A program made the translations under genes and the position numbers. A DNA stretch of 64,000 nucleotides, from contig CAWUER010000489.1 in NCBI GenBank assembly GCA_963921195.1, positions 1 to 64,000 on the forward strand, written 5' to 3'. Source of the DNA: Pegoplata infirma. Its lineage: Eukaryota > Arthropoda > Insecta > Diptera > Anthomyiidae. Under the pieces are notes generated by a model that was not told the DNA's origin, did no database searches, and saw nothing but the letters and a program-made list of their open reading frames with translations. This document shows positions 51,341 to 61,332 of the stretch, piece by piece (the first letter of the stretch is position 1; each line of letters opens with the position of its first letter).

Positions 51341-51642
51341 CCATATACATTTTTGTTTATTTCCACTACTGGAAGCCTTATAAAAATTGCGAATAGGTGG
51401 TTTTCTAACTGAAAATTTATTGCATGAACAATATAAAAATTCATTATTCAAGTTGAGACAACAATTGCAATTATTGATAAATTTTTGAAAATTTTGACTT
51501 TGATTAATAATTTTCTTTAAAATAAATTCACTATTTGCCGTCTCATCTTCTCCTGCAATTATACAAATTTTTGTAAATTGTATAGTCGGTGATGCATCAT
51601 TACCATCATTCAAAAGAATTGTCTTAGCCCAGGATATGTCTT
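51323..51642 (-). CDS. Cys-rich frame without ATG, possibly a 3' exon
   Basis: The frame has no in-frame ATG from its upstream stop to its end (the longest usable start would be TTG at 51613). Its translation is not low complexity: a C-terminal Cys cluster (CNCC, CSC) and normal residue mix over about 100 residues. Immediately upstream on the minus strand is a strong acceptor-like sequence (T-rich tract, CTTATTTAG/AAGAC, exon from 51642, phase 1). The two better-supported introns of this window suggest this too may be a spliced gene, but I could not find a convincing first exon. It may instead be a gene remnant. Confidence 0.4.
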
Positions 51643-51647
51643 CTAAA

Positions 51648-51657
51648 TAAGATTAAG
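51648..51657 (+). promoter_or_regulatory. Double TAAG before the 1502-residue gene
   Basis: TAAG at 51648-51651 and 51654-51657, 17-26 nt before the ATG at 51674, followed by an A-rich leader. A late-promoter-like arrangement. Confidence 0.45.
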
Positions 51658-51673
51658 AAAAAAAAAATAGAAA

Positions 51674-54600
51674 ATGGGAACTGGTATTAGTAAAAGTAGT
51701 GGAGGATTTAATGACAATGATGATGATGATATTGAACATATTTACCCATTACGATACAATCCAGATGTTATGACTGCAGACTCAACAAATATACTAATTC
51801 TTTACAATGATGTGACTGTAGACTATTCTGAAAAAATTATAAAAAGTTTATCCGGTTTACCGCTTGTACAAGATTTTACAATAATTTTACGAAATATTAA
51901 AACAGATTTAATTGCAAATTCAAACACAAATTTCAAGAAATATGAATATATATACAATAAAACTGAATATGATGCAGATATAAAAAAATTTGGTTTAATT
52001 GAGACTGACAAAGATGAGGCTGCAGCAACAACAATAATAACAGCAGCAACAGCAACAGCAACATCAACAACTGAAGCAAACACTGATACAGCAATGAATG
52101 TTGTTGCAAAAATCGCAGCCGTTAAAACAAATGTTGTTGAAAGTAAAATTAATGGTGACGACAAAAACAACACTACTACTGGTAGTAAAAGTAACACTAC
52201 AACTACAAATAATGCAGCTAATGAAACTAAAAATAAAAATACAACTCAATCATCGGCAAAAGAAACACAAACCAATAAAATACGTGGTATGGTTACAATT
52301 TTTAGTACTGTCTATCATGACATTGAAAAAATAGCTGAGGGACCAATTGAAATCAACACTTTATCTTTGTTGTATGCTCCAACTGATCAATCTAATATGC
52401 CAAAGATACAAATACAGATAGCAGATACGATTGAACAGAAAATTTACAATGACGGTGCAATAACTACAAATTGGAATAAACTTTTAGTGAATAATGAATG
52501 GACAACTAAATTAGCAAATGTTAAATTATTCCAAGAGGATGTCAATCAAAAAGCATTACGTTTTACATCAGACATATACAGTATCAATTCTCTTTATCCA
52601 GACTCGTATAGTTATATCTGTTTGTACGAAGCAAATACATGGGAAGAAATTGGTAAACATTTACGAACAGTCAAAGCACGAAAAAATGTATGTACAATTT
52701 ATAGGGCATTAAAAAGAGCAAGTATACCGCATACAGTGAAAATTGCATTTAAGAAATGGGCCAACTACTACAGCAAAGAAAACAATATAAAAACAATGAC
52801 TACTAGTAATCTATTCATATACAATTACGACTCTGTCGACGGCAAGGACTATACAATTACATTTAAAAATAAAACTATATCTTTCACTAAAACAGATACA
52901 GATTTTATTTACACAAATGAAGCTTTATTACCAACCTCATACAATATTGGATATGCTTTTAAGCCATCATATTGTCTTGGAACAAATGATTCATGTATAC
53001 AAGTTTTTGAACCGACAACACTTTACTTTGTTGATGCTCACGTCTTTGACTATCATCACGGCACCATTGATCTCTCAAATCAGAAATCTAATGAGGGCGC
53101 GTTACTCGGTGCAATTTTAAATGCTACCAATGATCTACCAAATCCCATTACATATTACATAAACCCACAAATAACAGATGAAAAAACTCTGAAATTTATC
53201 AAAGACCATCCACGATTAGAATATACAAATGGCTATTTAACAAACATCAAAGATCTCCAGGAAAACTCCAATATATTTGCAAGTTTTCCATCAATAGCAA
53301 AACATCTAACGTTATCGCTACAAGGTAATAATTCATTAAACGATTGCGATATAGCATTGAATAATCAAGAAGCAATATCACTACGACGCGATCTACAACC
53401 GATGACAAATCCATTATTCAGAACCTTTAGAAAACCTGTTACTGGAAATTATTTTGTAAATTTGCCGCCCGTTAAAATACCAGACGGTATTGATAATCCT
53501 AAAGTTATTGTCATTCTAACATCGAAAAAAGTTTCAGTTGGTAGTTTTTGGAATTTCGCACGTCATGTTACAGCGAATGTACACTTTAAAGATGTGCCCA
53601 AACAAAACATAACAAATTGGGTGTACATCATGAAAAAGAATCAGAGTGATATTGTCAATTTCAAGGGATTCAGCGTTAAGGAAATGAACAATGGCTATTT
53701 AGCTGTCTATCCGTCAGATTTATTTACAAATACCTTGTACAAAGTATCAGCAATATTCAAGACTGAAACAGGACTAGCTATAACAGCAAATAATGTTACG
53801 CGCTACATTATGATTGATAATCTTGGTAGTCGTGATTTAAAAGAATCCATTTCAATATCAGAAACTATTGCAGTTGGCGACAGTAAAAAATGGTCAATGG
53901 ATAAGTCGAGTAAAATTTCATATTATCTACAGCCATCGTTTAATACAACAAAAATAGCTGGAGAAATTTTAGGCGGTCCCGTCGGAATAGTACAATTTGG
54001 TTTTGTAATTGACATAATTTCAACGCCGCAACTTTTAAATGTTCAGACATTGAAACAACCAAACATGCTAAAGGTTAACGTTATTAGACATATGCCATCC
54101 AATTACATAATACCGTATGTAGAAATGCTTGAAAAGGCATATAAAATTAACAAAAATGACTTTAATGTATGCTTTATATTTGCAATTGATAATGAAGACA
54201 AACCGGCTGCTTTAGATTCACTTTTAAAAGAGGGTCAGAAATATGAAGACACAATCAATAATATCACACTTGTTATGTACCTAAAGCTAGGATACACCTA
54301 CAGTGATGCAGATAAATCACTTAAAGCACCCAATAAAGCACCAATTATATTTAATACTGAAATGGCTAGAGAATATAATAAAATTCAAAAAATTAGCAAT
54401 TTTGATTCCCTTGACGACAATAAACTTGAGAATAAAATCTACTTGCAAGAGTTTGTACACAGTAAAGACATTGAATTGGATAGCAAGGAGAATGTCAATT
54501 GCGGTAAACTTAGCAGTATTTACTTTTTAAATGTTTCAATGACATTTAATGCACCTAATGCTTTTGAATTGAATCTCTACGACATTAAATATCCTATAAA

Positions 54601-56182
54601 TTTGGCAATCAATGGTAAATTACGCGGTGTTCGCAACTATATATGTTGTACAAGTCTTCAAGTTAGATATATGGAGTTTTGGAATACAATGCAAAATTTA
54701 AAATCTAAAAAAATGTTTGAAAAGAAAACTGACGACGGAGATTTTCTGCTGTTGGTTAAATTGGTAGAAAATTCACAAAATTTCGAATTTCCCTTGTTTG
54801 AGAAAGATGTTATTGATTATATACAAATGCCGGGCATAGGCGTTAAACGGCTCGACAATGGATTCTATATAATTTGTTCTACAGAGAATATTGTTATTGG
54901 CAATAGGATAACAGTTTTAAATGTTAACGTTGACGTAATCACTGATGATTCCCATGTCACTTCCGATGTAACATATGAACCACACTTTGATCGATGGGTT
55001 TCCTATAAAAATGGTCATTTGTTGACTGAACTACAATACAATACCTATCAGACATTTAAACAAATTCAACTTGTAAATCCAAACGCTAGCATAAATGTAA
55101 CAACCGAAATTTCAGACATTACACCGCTAACAACTTTTATAATTCTAAATGATTTGACCACCACCGAAATGCAATACTTGGTAAATCTATATAAATTATT
55201 ACAGAAGAAAATTCGTCATTTGGTAATTTTGGGAATGAATGTCACCGAATACATACCAAATAGTATATTAACAAATATTAAAACAATTGAAAATGTTGTA
55301 CTAATCTATGATACAGATGTATATTCGGCGCAACTAACGAAAACGGGCGAAAAGGAATATAGTTTAGGTAGTGTACTATCAGATTATATATTCGTACGAT
55401 TAGATAGTAAAGAGACAGAAACCCATATGAAATTTGCTATCTACAACAATAATAAATATACACAATTCAATAAACAGGCAATATTACCAAATGTCGATTT
55501 CGTCGTTAACTCAAATCAAACTGGCACATCATACTCAAACGGCAAATATATTGATGCAAATGATCGTGTCACCATCTCATCAAATCTATACAGATTTTCG
55601 AATATTGATGCAAATACCGCGCCTACATTTAATAAATTTATGCGTGATGTCAATAAGTACATTGTATTTTTACGTCCTATTCCATCGAATTTGGCCATCA
55701 AGATATCAGAATACAAATACTTAGCACTGATTGAGATAACATCTACAAAACTTGCATTTGTCAATTGCTTTGAATTGATAACAATGATTAAACAATTAAA
55801 TAATGTACACAGAAATATATTTGCTGGTTTCATTATTCATTGTGTTCCGACTGTAAATTTCCCCAGTCATACAAAATCAATAACAGTATCGGATATACAA
55901 TATAGCTCTGATGATTTCTATAAAATCAATACAAACTATTTCCTTTATCCAAAGCCAAAAATCACGCCACCCGACTACTATGTAGATCCATCAATACCTT
56001 TTAGATTTCAATCTGAACGTCCGGAAGCTCTACCCATCAACACCAAATCAATTGTATATATAGGAAAACAAACAAATGAATTGACACCGTTCTCTCCATC
56101 AGATGTCGATTATCAAATAGATTTTAGACTCTCTCATCTAATAATAAAATGTCGGTTTCTTTTAACCAACACAAAAATGTAA
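51674..56182 (+). CDS. Giant unrecognised protein with N-myristoylation signal
   Basis: 1502 residues beginning MGTGIS, a classic N-myristoylation context (Gly2, Ser6), which would tether it to membranes. After an acidic start and a Thr/Ala/Asn-rich tract (about 110-205), the remaining 1300 residues are complex, beta-rich by eye and rather less A/T-biased than neighbours. Several segments have a similar order of hydrophobic strand, NGY/NGF turn and strand, which could mean diverged internal domains. No membrane helix. ATAAG and TTAAG lie 17-26 nt upstream of the ATG. Size, lipid anchor and promoter suggest a major inner-envelope or tegument protein; this is inference. Confidence 0.78.
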   Translation: MGTGISKSSGGFNDNDDDDIEHIYPLRYNPDVMTADSTNILILYNDVTVDYSEKIIKSLSGLPLVQDFTIILRNIKTDLIANSNTNFKKYEYIYNKTEYDADIKKFGLIETDKDEAAATTIITAATATATSTTEANTDTAMNVVAKIAAVKTNVVESKINGDDKNNTTTGSKSNTTTTNNAANETKNKNTTQSSAKETQTNKIRGMVTIFSTVYHDIEKIAEGPIEINTLSLLYAPTDQSNMPKIQIQIADTIEQKIYNDGAITTNWNKLLVNNEWTTKLANVKLFQEDVNQKALRFTSDIYSINSLYPDSYSYICLYEANTWEEIGKHLRTVKARKNVCTIYRALKRASIPHTVKIAFKKWANYYSKENNIKTMTTSNLFIYNYDSVDGKDYTITFKNKTISFTKTDTDFIYTNEALLPTSYNIGYAFKPSYCLGTNDSCIQVFEPTTLYFVDAHVFDYHHGTIDLSNQKSNEGALLGAILNATNDLPNPITYYINPQITDEKTLKFIKDHPRLEYTNGYLTNIKDLQENSNIFASFPSIAKHLTLSLQGNNSLNDCDIALNNQEAISLRRDLQPMTNPLFRTFRKPVTGNYFVNLPPVKIPDGIDNPKVIVILTSKKVSVGSFWNFARHVTANVHFKDVPKQNITNWVYIMKKNQSDIVNFKGFSVKEMNNGYLAVYPSDLFTNTLYKVSAIFKTETGLAITANNVTRYIMIDNLGSRDLKESISISETIAVGDSKKWSMDKSSKISYYLQPSFNTTKIAGEILGGPVGIVQFGFVIDIISTPQLLNVQTLKQPNMLKVNVIRHMPSNYIIPYVEMLEKAYKINKNDFNVCFIFAIDNEDKPAALDSLLKEGQKYEDTINNITLVMYLKLGYTYSDADKSLKAPNKAPIIFNTEMAREYNKIQKISNFDSLDDNKLENKIYLQEFVHSKDIELDSKENVNCGKLSSIYFLNVSMTFNAPNAFELNLYDIKYPINLAINGKLRGVRNYICCTSLQVRYMEFWNTMQNLKSKKMFEKKTDDGDFLLLVKLVENSQNFEFPLFEKDVIDYIQMPGIGVKRLDNGFYIICSTENIVIGNRITVLNVNVDVITDDSHVTSDVTYEPHFDRWVSYKNGHLLTELQYNTYQTFKQIQLVNPNASINVTTEISDITPLTTFIILNDLTTTEMQYLVNLYKLLQKKIRHLVILGMNVTEYIPNSILTNIKTIENVVLIYDTDVYSAQLTKTGEKEYSLGSVLSDYIFVRLDSKETETHMKFAIYNNNKYTQFNKQAILPNVDFVVNSNQTGTSYSNGKYIDANDRVTISSNLYRFSNIDANTAPTFNKFMRDVNKYIVFLRPIPSNLAIKISEYKYLALIEITSTKLAFVNCFELITMIKQLNNVHRNIFAGFIIHCVPTVNFPSHTKSITVSDIQYSSDDFYKINTNYFLYPKPKITPPDYYVDPSIPFRFQSERPEALPINTKSIVYIGKQTNELTPFSPSDVDYQIDFRLSHLIIKCRFLLTNTKM

Positions 56183-56190
56183 TCTAACTG

Positions 56191-56463
56191 AAATATTTAA
56201 TTTAAATAACTTGAAAAAAATGCTCAGCTATTGAATTTAAATAACTAAAAAAAATGCTCAGCTATTGAATTTAAATAACTAAAAAAAATGCTCAGCTATT
56301 GAATTTAAATAACTAAAAAAAATGCTCAGCTATTGAATTTAAATAACTAAAAAAAAATGCTCAGCTATTAAATTTAAATAACTAAAAAAAATGCTCAGCT
56401 ATTGAATTTAAATAACTAAAAAAAAATGCTCAGCTATTGAATTTAAATAACTAAAAAAAAAAT
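56191..56463. repeat. 34-35-bp tandem array, seven copies
   Basis: The unit reads TGCTCAGCTATT, then GAATTTAAATAACT, then an A run of 7-9. The copies differ almost only in the A-run length and one G/A change. It lies directly downstream of the 1502-residue gene and upstream of the next; further degenerate ATAACT/poly-A units continue to about 56610. Confidence 0.92.
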
Positions 56464-56709
56464 GCCAAAAATATTAAAATTACTTTAAAGAACTAAAAAA
56501 AAAATTTAAATTTCTTCAAATAACTTAATTAAAAAAAAAAGGTAAAAAATATTCAAATTACTTTATATAATTAAAAAAAAAACTAAAAATATTCAAATTA
56601 CTTTAAATAACCTTTAAAAATTATATATTTGTACAAACATCATCTTGAAAATTGTCAATTTTTTTTTTAATTTACATGTTTAATTTTCATTTAGATAAGA
56701 AGAAGAAAT
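56464..56709. other. Degenerate A-rich tail of the array and promoter of the next gene
   Basis: Imperfect AACTAAAAAA-type units, then T-rich sequence and GATAAG at 56694-56699, about 11 nt before the ATG at 56710. No gene. Confidence 0.5.
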
Positions 56710-58374
56710 ATGAATAGCAACGATTTGGTTAATGATGGTGGGCCAATCTTTTCAAATGTATTTATGTATGAAGCGGAATCAATTGCGCCCATAACTTTTC
56801 GTTGGCCAGCTAATGATGATGATCAATTTTATATTTTAAATAATAGTCGAGACAACGATAACGACGACTACAGCAACAGCAACAATAAAAACAACGACAA
56901 CGACAACACATCATCTAAAATGAATGATAAACTAATTTCTACACAAAAACATTATGATCGTATTAAAATAAAACATAAAATTTCATGGTCAAATTTTTTT
57001 CAAATTCTCAAAAACTATTCGCCATATATTGTTTTTATATTCTCTGAAATATATAATATAAATGATTTGCAAGAAAGTGCATTTAAAATTTTTCCAAATG
57101 TTACTACATTAATTTACGGTGGTGGTAATATACGACTTGACATCTTTAGTAAAATATTTCCAAATTTAAAGTATCTCTATTGTTATATGATTGCAAAGAA
57201 TAATCAAATTGAAAATGTTCAATTTTCTAAGCTTGACACTTTATCAGCCTGGTATGCAGATGTGGCAACAATTAATAATATAAATGCACCAAATTTAAAA
57301 ACTTTAGATATCTATGCAAAACTAAACTACAACAATAACGAAAATGTGTGTCGAGCCAAAAAATCTAATAATGAAAACACAACACCACCAGCAACTGCAC
57401 AAGACTTGAAAAATGAAGAAAACTTGAAATTTAAAAATTTACATCATATACGAATTGACGAACAAATCAGTGTAGAATTAACTCCGTCCATAAGAACATT
57501 ACAATATTTTCCAAATAAATCACGATCAAAAAAATCAATAGATAGACTTAAAATACAGCAATATGTTTTAAATTATTTGCCACAAGATTTAATATTCCCA
57601 CCAGATAATAATATCAGTTGGAGTAAAAATAATGTCAATAATGATGATGATGATGATGATGATGATAATAATAACGATGATAAAAATAACGATGATAACC
57701 AATATGCTTCCAAATTGTACAATTCTTTAAGCGATCACTATGACAATGACAATTTTGCAATCGGTATTTATGTTAATGACAGAAATCTAGACAAATATAT
57801 TGAAAATTTTCCAGCCATACAAATATATGATACCATTCAGCCACTAAAATGTATATCTTTACGCAGCAGTACAAATAGCAATAGATATTTACCAAAAGAT
57901 ATCGATAATGGAATAATTGAGAATTTATTTAACGGCGCAAAAAGATTAAAGTATATTTTGAGCAATTTTAACATTTTTACATACAACGATGGACAATCAA
58001 AAAATTTATGGATTGAAAGAATGAAAAAGTATTTAGATACTCACATTTATATATGTTCAAATGAGCTATTATTGAATAATGAAAACAAATGGCCGACAGT
58101 AGTAAAAAATACGAAAAATAGAATTTTAATAGTAAATGCTAGTACAAAAAGTGTCTACATTGATGTTAATCGTAAACCAATATTTGTTATTGCCGAACTA
58201 TTGAAACGTATCTATGAATATGTGAATTTTAGAAATGTGTACGTTGTAATGCGTATGGACGAATCTGAAAAAAATTACGAATTTGAAAAAGCTTTACATG
58301 CTGAATTGGGCATTGAAAAACAACTCAATATCTATAAATATGATATGCCATCAAAGATAACAATTTTTGATTAA
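56710..58374 (+). CDS. Leucine-rich-repeat-like protein
   Basis: 554 residues. Residues about 125-215 show spaced segments FPNVTTLIYGGGN, FPNLKYLYCYM, FSKLDTLSAWYAD and APNLKTLDIYAKL, the pattern of irregular leucine-rich repeats. Two Asp/Asn-rich tracts (about 48-75 and 313-337) are probably loops or linkers. The C-terminal 200 residues are complex and unrecognised. No signal peptide or membrane helix. A protein-binding role is the usual expectation for LRRs. TAAG about 11 nt upstream. It follows the 1502-residue gene in the same direction and may be co-regulated. Confidence 0.7.
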   Translation: MNSNDLVNDGGPIFSNVFMYEAESIAPITFRWPANDDDQFYILNNSRDNDNDDYSNSNNKNNDNDNTSSKMNDKLISTQKHYDRIKIKHKISWSNFFQILKNYSPYIVFIFSEIYNINDLQESAFKIFPNVTTLIYGGGNIRLDIFSKIFPNLKYLYCYMIAKNNQIENVQFSKLDTLSAWYADVATINNINAPNLKTLDIYAKLNYNNNENVCRAKKSNNENTTPPATAQDLKNEENLKFKNLHHIRIDEQISVELTPSIRTLQYFPNKSRSKKSIDRLKIQQYVLNYLPQDLIFPPDNNISWSKNNVNNDDDDDDDDNNNDDKNNDDNQYASKLYNSLSDHYDNDNFAIGIYVNDRNLDKYIENFPAIQIYDTIQPLKCISLRSSTNSNRYLPKDIDNGIIENLFNGAKRLKYILSNFNIFTYNDGQSKNLWIERMKKYLDTHIYICSNELLLNNENKWPTVVKNTKNRILIVNASTKSVYIDVNRKPIFVIAELLKRIYEYVNFRNVYVVMRMDESEKNYEFEKALHAELGIEKQLNIYKYDMPSKITIFD

Positions 58375-58556
58375 ATCCTCACAACATGATGAAATCTTTA
58401 GAAATTAATTATTTTTTTCCCATTCAAAAAAGTAAATTGAAAATTTGTACATGTATAAAATTTTATTTTCTCTTTTATTATATATATAAAAATTAATAAT
58501 ATTATTTATTAAAATGAATAATTAAATTATTTTTTTTTAATACAAATGTAAAGAAA

Positions 58557-60479
58557 TTACATTTTTTTTATTGGATTCATTAAAACATAAACACTGTCGT
58601 CAGTAGATTCATTTATAGGCGACATATTCTTTTTTAAATTATTAAGATCACTATTTGAAAAATTGGAAATGTTATAGTATGTTGGAGAAGATGATGATAT
58701 AATTGAGATCGGTTCTAATACTGATGTGGATGACGACGACGCTGATGCAGATGAACAACAATAATCCAATTTTGAAGATAACAAAGATTTGGATATTATT
58801 GGAGTATTTTTAGTCATCGAAGTTGTATTTTCCAACATTATTGCTGAATTTAGTTTTGTTTCTGTCGTTTTTATGGCTGTTATTAAGTTTGATTTTGGTG
58901 CCAATGTCAATGTTACTAGATTTGAATTTGATGTAGCAGTCTTTACTTTTGTTTTTATATTTGATTTTGATGTAGATGTTAATGTTGCTGCTGCATCTAA
59001 TATTGTAGATTTTGTTGATAATAGATTATTTACTGTTTCAAAGGTTGGTGGTGGTGGTATATCTTCACAAAATGATTGTATAATTTCTGTTAGATTACTA
59101 TTACTTGATGTAGATTTACATTTTAAATTATCAGCTGCTGATGAATTTTTTATAATTGATGATTTTGTTGATGTTAATACTGATGAAGATAAAGTTGAAG
59201 ATGATGATGAGGACAATGGACAATTAACAAACATTTCTGAGTGTGCATATGATGGTAAACTAAAAGCTGTAAATGATGGTATATTTGAGGAGGAAGACAC
59301 TAATGGTATTTTCAAGGATTTATTAATTGATTGAAATGTAGGTTTTAGAAGGAGAGACGAAGACGATGTGTTTTTTTTATTTAAAGGTAATATAATTTTA
59401 GTTGCCATTAATGCTGTATTTTTATTTGTTACATATGGCAAAACTGTTGATGTTGCAATCGATGCAGTATTTGTAGTTGCAGTCATAGTATTAATTTTTA
59501 CTATACTATCAATTATTGGTGTTTGTGTATGATGTCCAACTGTTGTAGCAGCAGAAGTAGCAGTAACACCAGTAGATATAGCAATAGCATCATGTAAATA
59601 TACAACTGATTTACGTTGTTGTGTCGGCGGATATTGTATAGAATTATTTACCAAGTCAGTAAAACACATTGATGAATGCGATGTTGTTGCAGATGTTGAT
59701 TCAGATGTTGTAGTCGTTTTTAATGTACAATTTGTTGTATTAGTTGAAGAAAGAGCACAACTATCATCACCACCACCACCACCACCACTTCCAATAAAAT
59801 CACATGAATTTCTACAAAACGGACATACTTTATATTTATAACAATTTGTCAAATATTTAATATCTTCAATTGTTTTAAAAATACTTTGAAGCATTCGTTG
59901 AGAAAAATGATTATTATATGCCGATTCATATTCAATATATTTCTGATGTAAATTCTCAAAAATGTACATTAATAAACGTAAATAATCTGCATGGCGAGTA
60001 TTTATCAATGACAATAATTTACAAAATTCTTTACGACTCATCAAATACTCTACATAAATTGCATTATTTCGACGACTTCTTCTAAATATGAAATCACATA
60101 ACTTTGTTAAACTTGTATTGCCGCCAATAGAATTATAACCACCAACGCCGCCACCACCATCAACAACACTACTACCAAGTAATCGATGAGAACTGTATTC
60201 ATCATGATAGCGTATTATTTGATATTTTAGAGTTGAAAATTTTTTAAGAAATGAACCTACAGTCTTTACATTCAATGGACATAGCATTGTATCATCTCTG
60301 GCAAAAGAAAAAGTATTTGTACAGCATCCCATCCAAAATTTATTATATTGATCGTTCTTTTCTATTGCTAAGCCAGATATTCGAAAACATACTTCTAAAG
60401 CTTCCAATTTCTCAGACGATCCCAAAAGAGTTTTAACGTTGAATGTTTTGATTTTGTGCAGGAGATTGTTGTAGTACAT
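58557..60479 (-). CDS. Unrecognised 640-residue protein, Ser/Thr-rich C-terminal half
   Basis: The first 235 residues are complex with several Cys, including CYKYKVCPFCRNSC near 215-228, a possible zinc knuckle, though too few ligands are visible to name a finger. Poly-Gly patches occur near 108-114 and 232-238. The remaining 400 residues are Ser/Thr/Ala-rich and low complexity (probably disordered). Not recognised. No TAAG adjacent. It runs convergent with the LRR-like gene. Confidence 0.7.
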   Translation of the reverse strand: MYYNNLLHKIKTFNVKTLLGSSEKLEALEVCFRISGLAIEKNDQYNKFWMGCCTNTFSFARDDTMLCPLNVKTVGSFLKKFSTLKYQIIRYHDEYSSHRLLGSSVVDGGGGVGGYNSIGGNTSLTKLCDFIFRRSRRNNAIYVEYLMSRKEFCKLLSLINTRHADYLRLLMYIFENLHQKYIEYESAYNNHFSQRMLQSIFKTIEDIKYLTNCYKYKVCPFCRNSCDFIGSGGGGGGDDSCALSSTNTTNCTLKTTTTSESTSATTSHSSMCFTDLVNNSIQYPPTQQRKSVVYLHDAIAISTGVTATSAATTVGHHTQTPIIDSIVKINTMTATTNTASIATSTVLPYVTNKNTALMATKIILPLNKKNTSSSSLLLKPTFQSINKSLKIPLVSSSSNIPSFTAFSLPSYAHSEMFVNCPLSSSSSSTLSSSVLTSTKSSIIKNSSAADNLKCKSTSSNSNLTEIIQSFCEDIPPPPTFETVNNLLSTKSTILDAAATLTSTSKSNIKTKVKTATSNSNLVTLTLAPKSNLITAIKTTETKLNSAIMLENTTSMTKNTPIISKSLLSSKLDYCCSSASASSSSTSVLEPISIISSSSPTYYNISNFSNSDLNNLKKNMSPINESTDDSVYVLMNPIKKM

Positions 60480-61332
60480 TTTGCAAAAACAAACTGACTA
60501 GAACGGACGTTTTGCAATTCATTTTATAGATTGGATGCCTGCTGTCGCTGTTGTGTACACACAAATCTCTACATACACGATACTATACGATACGATACAT
60601 CCGTATACAAGTTCATATGCTCATTTTTCTTTATTTATACATATTCATACACATGTATACATACACACATTCACACGAGACTTTATTGATGCAACTTTTT
60701 TTATTAACTCTTGTAAATGAATATATATATATATATATACAATGTTATACATCTACATTCACAAAGCTAATGATACACATTTAAACAAAAAAAAAAAAAT
60801 ACCAATAATCCTAAACTATACTTTAACAATACTTGAACATTACTCAAGTTATGAATTCTATAGTTATTAAAATTTTTTAAATGGATCACAACATAACATC
60901 ACTCATAACACAAAATCTAAACATAAACATATTTGACTTGAAGACACAACAAGAGACAAGATACATATATAGATTATATTAACAACCAAAATATAAAAAT
61001 GTATTTAAACTCATTTTATTTTTTTTTCGAGAAGAACTAAGAGTAATAAATCTAACAAAAAAAAACATTCTATATCATATCTCAAAATTTATGAATTACA
61101 AATTATAGACAAAAAAAAACATATAGTTACGTCTTAATATAAACAAATTTTTGTTAAGAACTAGAATTAAAAAAAAAACACTTTTGACAGTATTAAAATT
61201 TTAAATTACAAGTTGAGCCCAAATTGGATCTAACTTGAGTTTTGTTAACAATAAAAAAAAAGTATAAACATGGAAAAAAAATATTTTTTTTTATTAAAAA
61301 TTCAATCAGCAAATCATATATAATAAAAAACT
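60480..61332. other. Intergenic region with (TA)n and shared 33-bp element
   Basis: 853 nt. A (TA)n run at about 60723-60740 and A-rich tracts. The second copy of the shared element lies at 61209-61241. Open frames here are microsatellite-derived; no gene. Confidence 0.55.
61209..61241 (-). repeat. Shared 33-bp element, copy 2
   Basis: It matches 23090-23122 at 30 of 33 positions by eye, in the same orientation. It lies about 91 nt past the stop of the 843-residue minus-strand gene. The outer stem (CAAGTT/AACTTG) is intact; the inner stem is weaker than in copy 1. Confidence 0.75.

Noticed and set aside
60535..60784. Two plus-strand frames rich in His/Tyr/Thr upstream of the 640-residue gene
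   Set aside because: Encoded by ACAC/TATA microsatellite-like sequence; typical chance frames.
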